A DNA stretch of 32,541 nt from Pyrinomonadaceae bacterium (GCA_013003215.1 JABDKD010000016.1:1-32541); one strand, 5' to 3'; counted from the stretch's first letter, positions 23,563-31,144 are shown. The notes: generated by a model from the sequence alone, not told the origin. Translations and numbers: made by a program.

Positions 23563-23587
23563 GTCGGATTCGCTTACACGCTCCGAC
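23563..23587 (-). other. 5'-terminal stem-loop of the fliC mRNA
   Basis: GTCGGA (23582-23587) pairs with TCCGAC (23563-23568) around a 13-nt loop. The predicted sigma-28 transcription start is near 23588, so this stem would be the very 5' end of the mRNA, as in messages stabilised against decay. Confidence 0.5.
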
Positions 23588-23594
23588 AGAAAAC

Positions 23595-23621
23595 TTATCG
23601 GCATTGGGCGCAGGAACTTTA
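23595..23621 (-). promoter_or_regulatory. Sigma-28 (FliA) promoter of fliC
   Basis: Minus-strand TAAA (23618-23621), 15 bp, GCCGATAA (23595-23602), exact consensus. The TAA of the -35 box is also the stop codon of the upstream stator gene. Predicted start near 23588. Confidence 0.9.
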
Positions 23622-24311
23622 GCGATCGGGGGAAATATTTTCTGCTAAAGTCGGAATTTCAGCGCCGTTTCTTTCAATTACGAGATCAACTCGACGGTTT
23701 CGGCTTCTGCCTTCTCGGGTCTTGTTGTCAGCAATTGGACGGAATCCGCCGTAACCGGAGGCGGACAATCGGTGAGGCTTAACGCCAAAATTGATCAGAA
23801 TACTCAAAACTGAAGAAGCACGGGCTGTGGAAAGCTCCCAGTTCGATTTGAATCTTTGGTTGGATATGGGTGTCGAGTCAGTGTGTCCCTCGACGCGAAT
23901 TCCCCCATTCATTTTCGAAAGCTCTGCGGAAAGGATCTGAAGTGTTTCTTTTGCTTCATCCGTGACTTCGCTTTCACCAGGAGCAAAAAGAGCCGTGTCC
24001 GGCAAAGAAACAGTTATGCTCTTGCGCGAACTCCGGAATTGCGCCTTCTTGGCAATTAGAGGATTGTTGAGAATGCTGAGGTTTTCATTTTTAGTCTCTG
24101 GGGTCTTTCTCCCGGGAAGCACGCCGTTCCCGCCGTCCGGAATTCCTTTTAATGCCGATGCGATAACCTTGGCACGCTGTTCGTCCGCGGCGGCAAAAAG
24201 CACGATAAATAGTGCGAGTAATATGGTTACGAGGTCAGCATAGGGGATTATCCATCGGTCGCGCGAGACCGAGGGGTCGGGGTTTTTTGCTTTTCTGGAA
24301 ATAAATCTCAT
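23619..24311 (-). CDS. Second MotB-like stator subunit (MotB/MotD/MotS type)
   Basis: The 230 residues contain a short cytoplasmic N-terminus, one membrane helix (about 22-42) with the essential aspartate in IIPYADLVTILLALFIVLFA (Asp26), a linker, and an OmpA-like domain (about 110-215) with VEGHTDSTPISNQRFKSNWE and the GGFRPIADNKTREGRSRNRR ending. It lacks the basic Lys-rich tails of the first MotB. Its start overlaps the upstream MotA-like stop by 4 bp, so the pair is a unit. Whether protons or sodium drive it cannot be told from sequence alone. Confidence 0.93.
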   Translation of the reverse strand: MRFISRKAKNPDPSVSRDRWIIPYADLVTILLALFIVLFAAADEQRAKVIASALKGIPDGGNGVLPGRKTPETKNENLSILNNPLIAKKAQFRSSRKSITVSLPDTALFAPGESEVTDEAKETLQILSAELSKMNGGIRVEGHTDSTPISNQRFKSNWELSTARASSVLSILINFGVKPHRLSASGYGGFRPIADNKTREGRSRNRRVDLVIERNGAEIPTLAENISPDR

Positions 24312-25060
24312 TTGAGCAGATTGAACCGGTTGATGATCGCCCGGGGTGTTTCGTTTTCATGGAGAGAAATCAAAACGGAGGCGATTTCTTCACGTCGCGA
24401 AATCGTCTCGTCGAGCCGGTCTTTTAGCCGGGATGCGACAGGGAAGAAGATCAGATTTGCGAGTGCTATTCCGTATATTGTTGCCACGAATGCTGCGGCG
24501 ATCCCGGTACCCAAAACCGATGGGTCGTCGATCATTCGCAGTACGCCTGTAAGACCGATTACCGCGCCCAAGATCCCGAATGTCGGCGCGTATCCTCCTG
24601 CCGCTTCGATGGTTCGGACGTTTTGCATCCCCTTCTCAAACTCGAACTCGATTCGGGCTTTTAGGACGTCGTACATTCTTTCTTTTGAAGTGTTTTCGGC
24701 AAGAAGAACAAATGCATTTGAAACAAGGACATCGTCAATCTGTTCGGCGAGCTGTTCGTATGTCTTTAAACCGTTCTTGCGTGCTGACCGCGCCAGCCAG
24801 GCGAGGCGGGCGACGATGAGCTTGTGTTCTTCAGCTGAATCATCGCGAAACTGAAGACCCCAAACATCTCTTGCTGTAGCGCGGATACCTTTTAGACCAC
24901 GTTTAACAAGAACCGCGCTAAGCGTGCCGCCCCCGACGATCAGAGCCGCTGCCGGATTCCAGAGAAAAGAAAGGCTGAGCTCTTCAAATAGTGCACCGGC
25001 CGCGATTACGCTAAGTCCGGCCGAAATTCCGATCCAGATTGTCCAGTCAATTTTCTTCAT
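24308..25060 (-). CDS. Second MotA-like stator subunit (MotA/MotC/MotP type)
   Basis: The 250 residues hold four predicted membrane helices: about 7-25, 33-52, and two later ones with EAAGGYAPTFGILGAVIGLT and AFVATIYGIALANLIFFPVA, which match the helix 3/4 signatures including the conserved prolines. It is shorter and closer to the MotC/MotP subtype than the MotA at 5904. It overlaps csrA by 4 bp upstream and the MotB-like gene by 4 bp downstream, so it is co-translated with regulators of flagellin synthesis. Confidence 0.93.
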   Translation of the reverse strand: MKKIDWTIWIGISAGLSVIAAGALFEELSLSFLWNPAAALIVGGGTLSAVLVKRGLKGIRATARDVWGLQFRDDSAEEHKLIVARLAWLARSARKNGLKTYEQLAEQIDDVLVSNAFVLLAENTSKERMYDVLKARIEFEFEKGMQNVRTIEAAGGYAPTFGILGAVIGLTGVLRMIDDPSVLGTGIAAAFVATIYGIALANLIFFPVASRLKDRLDETISRREEIASVLISLHENETPRAIINRFNLLK

Positions 25061-25308
25061 TTTCCTTCTTTCTGCTGAAACTGAATTGATAGTTTTTCCA
25101 GTGCCGAGGAATCGATCTCCTGCACCACCTTTTCCGCTGCCTGGTTCGCCGCCTCGATTTCCACAAAAACTTCGTGCCTGTGAACCGACGTTTCTTTCGG
25201 AGCTGTTATGCCCAAACGCACGCCTTCCCGGCCGACCGAAAGGACTTCGATCTTTATTTCATTACCGATCACGATTTTTTCGCCTTTGCGGCGTGAAAGT
25301 ACGAGCAT
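25057..25308 (-). CDS. csrA: CsrA, RNA-binding translational regulator
   Basis: CsrA binds ANGGA hairpins at ribosome binding sites and represses translation. The 83 residues begin MLVLSRRKGEKIVIGNEIKI and continue with VLSVGREGVRLGITAPKETS and VHRHEVFVEIEAAN; the RNA-contacting Arg of LSRRKGE and the VHR(H)E region are present. The C-terminal tail (about 60-83) is longer than in Escherichia CsrA (61 residues), as in the FliW-binding CsrA group. Its ATG overlaps the fliW stop (TAATG). Confidence 0.97.
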   Translation of the reverse strand: MLVLSRRKGEKIVIGNEIKIEVLSVGREGVRLGITAPKETSVHRHEVFVEIEAANQAAEKVVQEIDSSALEKLSIQFQQKEGK

Positions 25309-25721
25309 TACAAAGTTAGCGCTTGCGCGAGCTGTAGTTCGGGATCAGGGAAAATGACCTGTGCGGCACGGCGCGTGTGGGGGTTAAGGAGGATCGGGGC
25401 CTTTAGGTTTACAGTGGTTTTGGTCCAGTCGGATGAAACGTTAACGACTGCGAAATATAAAATATCCGGGTCAAGAACATCATTCCCGTTGGACATGTGA
25501 GATTCCGGCGAGAAGTCCGGAAAAAGCAGTTTGGTTTCAACAACGATGAACCTTGAAGCGTCATCATCAAGCGAAGCGAGCCAATAAAAAGGATTGAAAT
25601 CCGGGTCTTCTACCAAAACGGCGCGCTTCATATCCGGCAAACCGATCATGCCCTCAACGAGGTCGATCACGGTCGAGTCGCTATATTCGTAGTCTTTTCC
25701 CTTTATCGAAATCGATGGCAT
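25308..25721 (-). CDS. fliW: FliW, CsrA antagonist / flagellar assembly factor
   Basis: FliW binds flagellin or CsrA in turn, linking filament assembly to flagellin translation. From the ATG at 25721 (MPSISIKGKDYEYSDSTVID) the protein is 137 residues, a normal length, with VEGMIGLPDMKRAVLVEDPD, NPFYWLASLDDDASRFIVVE and a closing LLNPHTRRAAQVIF. No Shine-Dalgarno precedes this ATG; the 9-bp array abuts it. The frame stays open through the array to a TTG at 25856, which would add a Ser-Thr-Gln-Pro-rich repeat tail of 45 residues; I regard this as chance because the unit is a multiple of three. Confidence 0.93.
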   Translation of the reverse strand: MPSISIKGKDYEYSDSTVIDLVEGMIGLPDMKRAVLVEDPDFNPFYWLASLDDDASRFIVVETKLLFPDFSPESHMSNGNDVLDPDILYFAVVNVSSDWTKTTVNLKAPILLNPHTRRAAQVIFPDPELQLAQALTL

Positions 25722-25726
25722 GCTTT

Positions 25727-25843
25727 GAGTTGACTGAGTTGACTGAGTTGACTGAGTTGGCCGAGTTGGCCGAGTTGGCCGAGTTGACTGAGTTGGCTGA
25801 GTTGGCTGAGTTGACTGAGTTGAATGAGTTGAGTGAGTTGACC
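25727..25843. repeat. 9-bp tandem array, 13 units, before fliW
   Basis: Thirteen uninterrupted units of GAGTTGACT with variants GAGTTGGCC, GAGTTGGCT, GAGTTGAAT, GAGTTGAGT and GAGTTGACC, 117 bp in all, ending 5 bp from the fliW ATG. A 12-bp exact reverse complement of the unit (AACTCAGTCAAC, 25887-25898) plus further copies up to about 25916 lie on the other side, so the region can fold into long hairpins. Confidence 0.9.
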
Positions 25844-25924
25844 AGAGATGACTCAATTTCTGGCAGGTGACCGAAGGGAATTCTTGAACTCAGTCAACAC
25901 AGCCAACTTCGTCAACTTAGCTAA

Positions 25925-26830
25925 CTAACCCAGGTAATCGATCAGAGAGCGTTGGCCCCGGGCGGTGATGGCGAGGATTGCCTCGAGGGTAGTTTGGGTG
26001 TCGGTGAGGGCCAAAGCGGCTTCTGCAAAGTCGGCGTCCTCGGCGTTGGAGATACTTTCTAGTACCGACAAGTCGACCGTTGACAAGCGCTCTCGTGCCT
26101 TGTCTACGGAGTTCATATTGACCCCTATGGTGGAACGGCGTTCCGCCGCGAGGTCCTGATAGACAGACATTCTGGTCATCGCGTTTTCCAATGCAGCCTG
26201 GTCAGCAACCGGGTCGCCGGTTCCGCGAAGAGCCGCGATAGCAAGGTCAAAATCTTCAGTAATCGTTACTCCACCTTCCGTTAAGAACGATTCCGCGGTA
26301 ACCCCGACAGCCATAGCGTTTGTGCCCGGTTCGATTTGCACGAATTGGGCCGTTGCCGGCTGCGCCGAGGGAACACCGGTTACGGGATCGAAGGGCGGAA
26401 CGGTTTGACGAGTACCGCCGAACAAAAACTCGTTGCCGTTTCGCGTATTTGCAAAACTGATTACTCCATTCTTAAGAGCCTCGAGTTCGTTTGCCAGCGC
26501 ATCTCTGGACGTCTGTCCGGTAAGGTCGCTTAAACCAGCTGAAAGCAATGATTTAACCCTGTCCAGATTAGACTGGTAGTTATTAAACGCATTATCGGCT
26601 GCAGTAAGCTTTTGCGTCGCCGTAACCGCTATCTTCTGAAAATGTGCGATCTCAGCTCGGCTGGTTCGCAGGTTTATCACGAGCTCCGCACCGATCGGGT
26701 CATCCGAAGGCCTGTTTATTCTTTTTCCGGTCGATATTTGTTCCTGCAAAACACTGAGCCTGTGGCGCGTTTCGTTAATGCGCTCGATCATCGTGTTCGG
26801 GATCCGGCTTGTGGGTACTCTATATGGCAT
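25925..26830 (-). CDS. flgL: FlgL, hook-filament junction protein 2 (HAP3)
   Basis: FlgL joins the hook to the filament with FlgK. The 301 residues start MPYRVPTSRIPNTMIERINE and carry the flagellin-like N-terminal signature LQEQISTGKRINRPSDDPIG; the C-terminus (NAEDADFAEAALALTDTQTT) is the matching flagellin-like helix. A GAGGT Shine-Dalgarno lies 9-11 bp before the ATG. It follows flgK by 12 bp. Confidence 0.96.
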   Translation of the reverse strand: MPYRVPTSRIPNTMIERINETRHRLSVLQEQISTGKRINRPSDDPIGAELVINLRTSRAEIAHFQKIAVTATQKLTAADNAFNNYQSNLDRVKSLLSAGLSDLTGQTSRDALANELEALKNGVISFANTRNGNEFLFGGTRQTVPPFDPVTGVPSAQPATAQFVQIEPGTNAMAVGVTAESFLTEGGVTITEDFDLAIAALRGTGDPVADQAALENAMTRMSVYQDLAAERRSTIGVNMNSVDKARERLSTVDLSVLESISNAEDADFAEAALALTDTQTTLEAILAITARGQRSLIDYLG

Positions 26831-26842
26831 TGTATGACCTCA

Positions 26843-28225
26843 TTAACCCGCTAACGAAAGTATGGTCTGGGTAACCTCGTCGGCGACTCTTATGAAACGC
26901 GCTGCGGCTTCAAAAGCTTTTTGGTACTGCAATAGGTTTATCGCTTCCTCGTCGAGCGAAACTCCTGAAATGGCTTCGCGTTGTGCGGTTGCCTGTGCAA
27001 TGATCGCGGCCTGGGTTTGAAGGCCGTCCTGAGCCACCCTGACCTGTTCACCTGCGTCCGATATGAGTGAACCGTAGATAGAACTGAACGAACCGGTACG
27101 GCTGCCAACCACGGTGCCTGTATCGGTCAGAAGTCCGGCTATTTGCCCGGCCACGGTGCCGTGTTCTGCCGGCTGCGCGATTGGCGAAGCAACGACGAGT
27201 CGTGCATTTGCGGCGATCAACGGATTGATCGTGATATTTGAGGCGGTTACCGGGGAGCTCTGGTCAAAGAAATCAATACCGGCGTTTCCATCCAGATCCG
27301 TGCCTGACGTGTGGAGGCTATTTACCCGGGCTGCGACCTGCTCCGCCAATCCGTCAAGGGCGGCGAGGTTGTCGGAGATATCCGAGACAGCTGAGTTAAA
27401 TCCCTTGAGGACGCCCTCATTGAAGATAGCTGGCTCGCCTTTGAACTCTGCCACAGCCAGTCCGGACGGGGGCGTGTTGGAGATGGTCAGGGCATTGAAC
27501 GTATCACCGGTTACAAGTGACCGGCCTTCTCCAATCGTTACATTTATCGTGAAATCGGAGTTTACCGTTGTACGTGCGCCGGTCAGTTCGGCGATCTGAT
27601 TTACAAATTCGTTTCTCTGGTCGCGCAGCGCGTCTGCCTGACCACCGGAGTTCTCCACCTTTCGAATCTCGATATTTAAGGTGGCAATCCTTTCTGAAAG
27701 GCTATTTACTTCTTCAACTGAGGCACGGAACTGAGCATCCGTTCCACTTCGTATTTCCTCCAGACGGGAATAGGTCGAATGAAATGTGTCCGCAAGATTC
27801 TGTCCGCGGCCGGCGACTGTCGCTCTCAGCGGTACAGAGTCAGGATTTGCCTCAAGGTCTCGAAATGCACCGAAGAAATCAGCAAACGCAGATTGTATGT
27901 CGGCTCCTGCACTTCCGTGAAGGGCGGTCTCGACGGGAATCAGCGCGTCGCGTCGAGCGCTCAGATACCCCGCGATACCGATCTCCTGCTGAATGCGCGA
28001 TTCGATAAAACTGTCTCTATATGCCTGGATTCCCTGAATCGACACCCCGGCACCGATTGAGAACCTGCTGCCTGAAGCGCTGGCCACTTCTGCCAGGTGC
28101 AGGCTGCGTCTGGAATAACCCGGCGTGTTTACGTTTGCAATATTCTGCCCCGTAATATCAATGCCCAATTGATTCGCAGTGAGTGCACGGCGGCCGATCT
28201 CAAATGCGTTAAAGTTAATTGACAT
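26843..28225 (-). CDS. flgK: FlgK, hook-filament junction protein 1 (HAP1)
   Basis: FlgK is the first junction protein added after the hook. The 460 residues begin MSINFNAFEIGRRALTANQL and carry the rod/hook-type signature IDITGQNIANVNTPGYSRRS. The middle is variable; the C-terminus (LDEEAINLLQYQKAFEAAAR) is the conserved D0 helix. Length is slightly under the 547 residues of enteric FlgK. The ATG, with AGGT 8 bp upstream, lies inside the end of flgN (11-bp overlap). Confidence 0.96.
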   Translation of the reverse strand: MSINFNAFEIGRRALTANQLGIDITGQNIANVNTPGYSRRSLHLAEVASASGSRFSIGAGVSIQGIQAYRDSFIESRIQQEIGIAGYLSARRDALIPVETALHGSAGADIQSAFADFFGAFRDLEANPDSVPLRATVAGRGQNLADTFHSTYSRLEEIRSGTDAQFRASVEEVNSLSERIATLNIEIRKVENSGGQADALRDQRNEFVNQIAELTGARTTVNSDFTINVTIGEGRSLVTGDTFNALTISNTPPSGLAVAEFKGEPAIFNEGVLKGFNSAVSDISDNLAALDGLAEQVAARVNSLHTSGTDLDGNAGIDFFDQSSPVTASNITINPLIAANARLVVASPIAQPAEHGTVAGQIAGLLTDTGTVVGSRTGSFSSIYGSLISDAGEQVRVAQDGLQTQAAIIAQATAQREAISGVSLDEEAINLLQYQKAFEAAARFIRVADEVTQTILSLAG

Positions 28226-28673
28226 CAGTATTTACCTGCTGTTTCAGAACGGGTTTATTGTAGGTGGTAGGCGGTACGCCGCATGTTTGAATACAAGCAG
28301 CCGCGAATGATGAGCCCGCCAGCGCCAGATTTGCGGTCCGGTCGACGAGGCGTTTGAACTCGCGTGCTTTCTCGATAAGATCGCGGGCGCACTGGTCAAA
28401 CGCATCTTTTGTCTGAGCATCAAGCTTCTCATTTTCGGAAGGCCTTTGCTCAGCAAATTTCGTGAGAGAAGACATGATATCGAGCAGCTTCGAGCGCATT
28501 CTTGTAAGTTCGGATTCGCCGCGTTTTGTCAGCTTCTCGATTGAAGGCAAATCGTTTTGAACCATCGCAGTAGAAAGTTTGCGTGTTATGGCGTCGAGGT
28601 TTTCATACGCCTCGCCCTGTTCACGCATAAAGCCTGTGACTGTTGCCAGTATCTGGTTCCTTTGTTGGTTCAT
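28215..28673 (-). CDS. flgN: FlgN-type chaperone for FlgK/FlgL
   Basis: FlgN escorts FlgK and FlgL to the export apparatus. The 152 residues are largely alpha-helical and the protein lies exactly between flgM and flgK, as expected for flgN. Visible helix-rich segments are KLSTAMVQNDLPSIEKLTKR and EFKRLVDRTANLALAGSSFA. FlgN proteins are poorly conserved in sequence, so the call depends on context and size. Its start overlaps flgM by 1 bp (TAATG). Confidence 0.87.
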   Translation of the reverse strand: MNQQRNQILATVTGFMREQGEAYENLDAITRKLSTAMVQNDLPSIEKLTKRGESELTRMRSKLLDIMSSLTKFAEQRPSENEKLDAQTKDAFDQCARDLIEKAREFKRLVDRTANLALAGSSFAAACIQTCGVPPTTYNKPVLKQQVNTDVN

Positions 28674-28975
28674 TATCCTTCTTCCTTGATCAAGGCGCTC
28701 GCAATGTCGCGTGACGCCGGGTTGAATTCTTGCCTCGCAATTGCATCTTGCATTGCGTTGACTCTTTCAGATCGAATATCGGGAATGCTGGAAACAAGTT
28801 TCGCTAATTCCCGGGCTTCCGCCGATCTGCCCGAAAAGTCCACCCGGTCTGCTTTGGGCGCAGACTCTTTACGGTTGACTTCAGCACGTTCCGGCCGCTT
28901 GTTTTGGATATCCTTCGAAGCGGAACCAAGTGTTTCCGGGACCTTGTTTGTGTTGTCTATTGAGAACTTATTCAT
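28673..28975 (-). CDS. flgM: FlgM, anti-sigma-28 factor
   Basis: FlgM holds sigma-28 until the hook is done and is then exported. The 100 residues are a disordered, charged N-terminus (1-45) and a C-terminal sigma-binding part with DRVDFSGRSAEARELAKLVS, SSIPDIRSERVNAMQDAIAR and the closing IASALIKEEG. It is preceded by a sigma-28 promoter, so it is under feedback control by the factor it inhibits. A further flgN-flgK-flgL chain is read from the same message. Confidence 0.94.
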   Translation of the reverse strand: MNKFSIDNTNKVPETLGSASKDIQNKRPERAEVNRKESAPKADRVDFSGRSAEARELAKLVSSIPDIRSERVNAMQDAIARQEFNPASRDIASALIKEEG

Positions 28976-29009
28976 ATTTATTACCTGTTTTTACAACCCT
29001 TCAACTTAC

Positions 29010-29037
29010 TTATCGGCCGCCACTACGCTGGACTTTA
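29010..29037 (-). promoter_or_regulatory. Sigma-28 (FliA) promoter of flgM
   Basis: Minus-strand TAAA (29034-29037), 16 bp, GCCGATAA (29010-29017). Same boxes as the other three sites but spacing is one base longer. The -10 box overlaps the flgJ stop codon, and the leader to flgM is about 27 nt with an AGGT Shine-Dalgarno. Confidence 0.78.
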
Positions 29038-29960
29038 GCTAATAATTCAAAAGGATTAACCGGTTTTCCGTTCTCTCGAACTTCAAAATGAAGATGTGGA
29101 CCGGTGGCTTTGCCTGTTGACCCGACAGCTCCGATCGTTTCTCCTACAGATACTTTTTGTCCCTTGAATACGTTCAGGGATTGAGCGTGTGCATATCGGG
29201 AAGTTCTTCCATCGGCGTGCTGAATGATCACCATATTCCCGTATCCGCCTCTTCTGCCTGCGAATACTACTTCGCCATCCGAGGCTGCCCGTATCGGAGT
29301 TCCGCGCGGTGCCGCGATATCAATTCCTCCATGAAACTTCTGAACTTTGTCGATCGGATGGAATCGGTTTCCGAATCTTGAAGAAATCCTGCCTGCGACG
29401 GGCATAATAAAGCGGCTGTTTGAATCGACAGGCGCCATGTTCTTTGGATCTGTGAAATCAATACCGTTTTCAGGGGCCGTAAACGCGGCCCTCCATGATT
29501 CATCAGGCCTCTCGGGGCCGGCATCCATGGAAACAATTTCGAGATCTGTATTTGAGGAGATGTTTGAAACGGGTTTTGGCGCAGGCGCCCTGTTAATAAG
29601 GTTTGCGATTGGTGTAATTTGCTGAACCGTTTGTTCGGCTGACTGCTTTGGATTGGGAGCGCCTTGACCAGAAATAGTTGAAGGATTGAGACCAAACTGG
29701 CGCAATATTGTGTCAGCGATCCCGATTCCGCCGGATTCGGCCATTGCCGTGGCCATTTGTTCGGAGAACATTTTTTTGGCCAGATCGGCACCGCCGTCTT
29801 TTCCAAAAAGGCCGCCCTCTTCCGAGCCGATGTTATTCAATGCCTTCGTAAGTTGGGTCAGCAGAATCGCTTCGAACCCTTTTGCGGCATCTCGAAGTTT
29901 CCGGACCTGAAATGGTTCGTTCTGGTTGACCGTTGGATTTTGAAGGGTGGCTGTTTCCAT
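29010..29960 (-). CDS. flgJ: FlgJ rod-cap domain fused to M23 peptidase
   Basis: FlgJ caps the growing rod and cuts the peptidoglycan. The 316 residues combine an N-terminal rod-binding domain (about 20-90, RDAAKGFEAILLTQLTKALN, MFSEQMATAMAESGGIGIAD) with a Ser/Pro-rich linker and a C-terminal M23 (LytM/lysostaphin) peptidase domain (about 185-306) whose zinc/catalytic residues are intact: His210 and Asp214 in HGGID, and His289/His291 in GPHLHFEV. Enteric FlgJ has a GH73 glucosaminidase instead. No signal peptide, consistent with flagellar export. It overlaps flgI by 1 bp and contains the flgM -10 box at its stop. Confidence 0.94.
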   Translation of the reverse strand: METATLQNPTVNQNEPFQVRKLRDAAKGFEAILLTQLTKALNNIGSEEGGLFGKDGGADLAKKMFSEQMATAMAESGGIGIADTILRQFGLNPSTISGQGAPNPKQSAEQTVQQITPIANLINRAPAPKPVSNISSNTDLEIVSMDAGPERPDESWRAAFTAPENGIDFTDPKNMAPVDSNSRFIMPVAGRISSRFGNRFHPIDKVQKFHGGIDIAAPRGTPIRAASDGEVVFAGRRGGYGNMVIIQHADGRTSRYAHAQSLNVFKGQKVSVGETIGAVGSTGKATGPHLHFEVRENGKPVNPFELLAKVQRSGGR

Positions 29961-31114
29961 TACTGCATTTCGAGATCTGCGTTCATAGCGCCGGCAGATT
30001 TGATTGCCTGGAGTATGCTGATCGTGTCCCTGGCAGAGACACCCATCGCCCGTAGTCCTCTAACAACTTCATCAACCGTCGCTCCTTCTGGAAGGATCAC
30101 GGATTCAGCTGCTTTCTGTTCTACATCGACCGTTGTGTCGGGTACGACCGTCGTTCTTCCCCTGGTGCTGAAGTCACCGGGCTGAACCACATCGTATTGA
30201 GTGCCGATCCTTACCGTTACGCCGCCCTGAGAAATTGCAACGGCGCCGATCCGGACTTCACGGCCCATAATTATTGTGCCGGTGCGCTCGTTTATTACGA
30301 TCTTTGCGATCTTGTCAGGAGTAACTTTCAAAGACTCAAGCTCGGCAATAAATGCGACCTTGTTTGTACCGAAACTTGCGGGCACTTTTACTTCGATGTT
30401 TCTGGCATCGAGTGCAGTGGCGATCCCTCCGCCGAAGTGTTTGTTGATCCTGGTGTGAAGTTTCGCGGCGGTAGAGAAGTCATCGTTTCGAAGTACGAGG
30501 GTCAGCTTGTTGCCTGGAGCAAGGGTCGCGTTGACCGTTCTTTCAACTGTTGCGCCGTTGGGAACTCTGCCGACGGTCGGGTGGTTGATTTCAACTGAAT
30601 TACCCGCCCGACCGGCTGAGATACCTCCAATGCATACTGATCCCTGCGCGACCGCATATACCAGGCCGTTGACCGCCTTGAGCTCCGTCAGGACGAGTGT
30701 CCCCCCTTGAAGCGAGCGGGCGTCAGCAATTGAAGAAACGGTGACGTCGAGCTTTGAACCCTGCCGGATAAAAGGCGGCAGCGAGGCAGTTACCATCACG
30801 GTGGCGACGTTTTCCGGTTTCAAAGTGTCGGCATTGGTAGAAATCCCCATGCGTTCGAGAAGGTTTTGCACGGTTTGACGTGAGAACTGGTTCTGCTGCA
30901 CTTTGTCACCGGTCCGGTTAAGTCCGATCACAAGCCCATAGCCAATCAACTGGTTGGACCTGACCCCCTCAATATCCGCCAAATCCTTGACGCGAATACT
31001 CATGGGGTCGTCAGTTTCCTGACACAAAACCGCTATTGGCAGCATCAGCGTAAGCAGTGCGGCAACGAACGAAAAGCGGAAATGGGTCTTTGTGAGTCTA
31101 GTTAAACTGTGCAT
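29960..31114 (-). CDS. flgI: FlgI, P-ring protein
   Basis: FlgI builds the P ring around the rod in the peptidoglycan layer. The 384 residues start with a signal peptide (about 1-31) and contain RVKDLADIEGVRSNQLIGYG, LVIGLNRTGDKVQQN and MGISTNADTLKPENVATVMV, typical of FlgI. The C-terminus ends in LRAMGVSARDTISILQAIKS, the standard FlgI ending. Length is normal. It follows flgH by 30 bp and overlaps flgJ by 1 bp. Confidence 0.97.
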   Translation of the reverse strand: MHSLTRLTKTHFRFSFVAALLTLMLPIAVLCQETDDPMSIRVKDLADIEGVRSNQLIGYGLVIGLNRTGDKVQQNQFSRQTVQNLLERMGISTNADTLKPENVATVMVTASLPPFIRQGSKLDVTVSSIADARSLQGGTLVLTELKAVNGLVYAVAQGSVCIGGISAGRAGNSVEINHPTVGRVPNGATVERTVNATLAPGNKLTLVLRNDDFSTAAKLHTRINKHFGGGIATALDARNIEVKVPASFGTNKVAFIAELESLKVTPDKIAKIVINERTGTIIMGREVRIGAVAISQGGVTVRIGTQYDVVQPGDFSTRGRTTVVPDTTVDVEQKAAESVILPEGATVDEVVRGLRAMGVSARDTISILQAIKSAGAMNADLEMQ

Positions 31115-31144
31115 TTGTAGTAGTTTAGGAGAATATAATTGAAC

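Noticed and set aside
25722-25856. FliW with a Ser-Thr-Gln-Pro repeat N-terminus
   Set aside because: The frame is open only because the repeat unit is 9 bp; the start would be a TTG and FliW normally begins at the ATG used.
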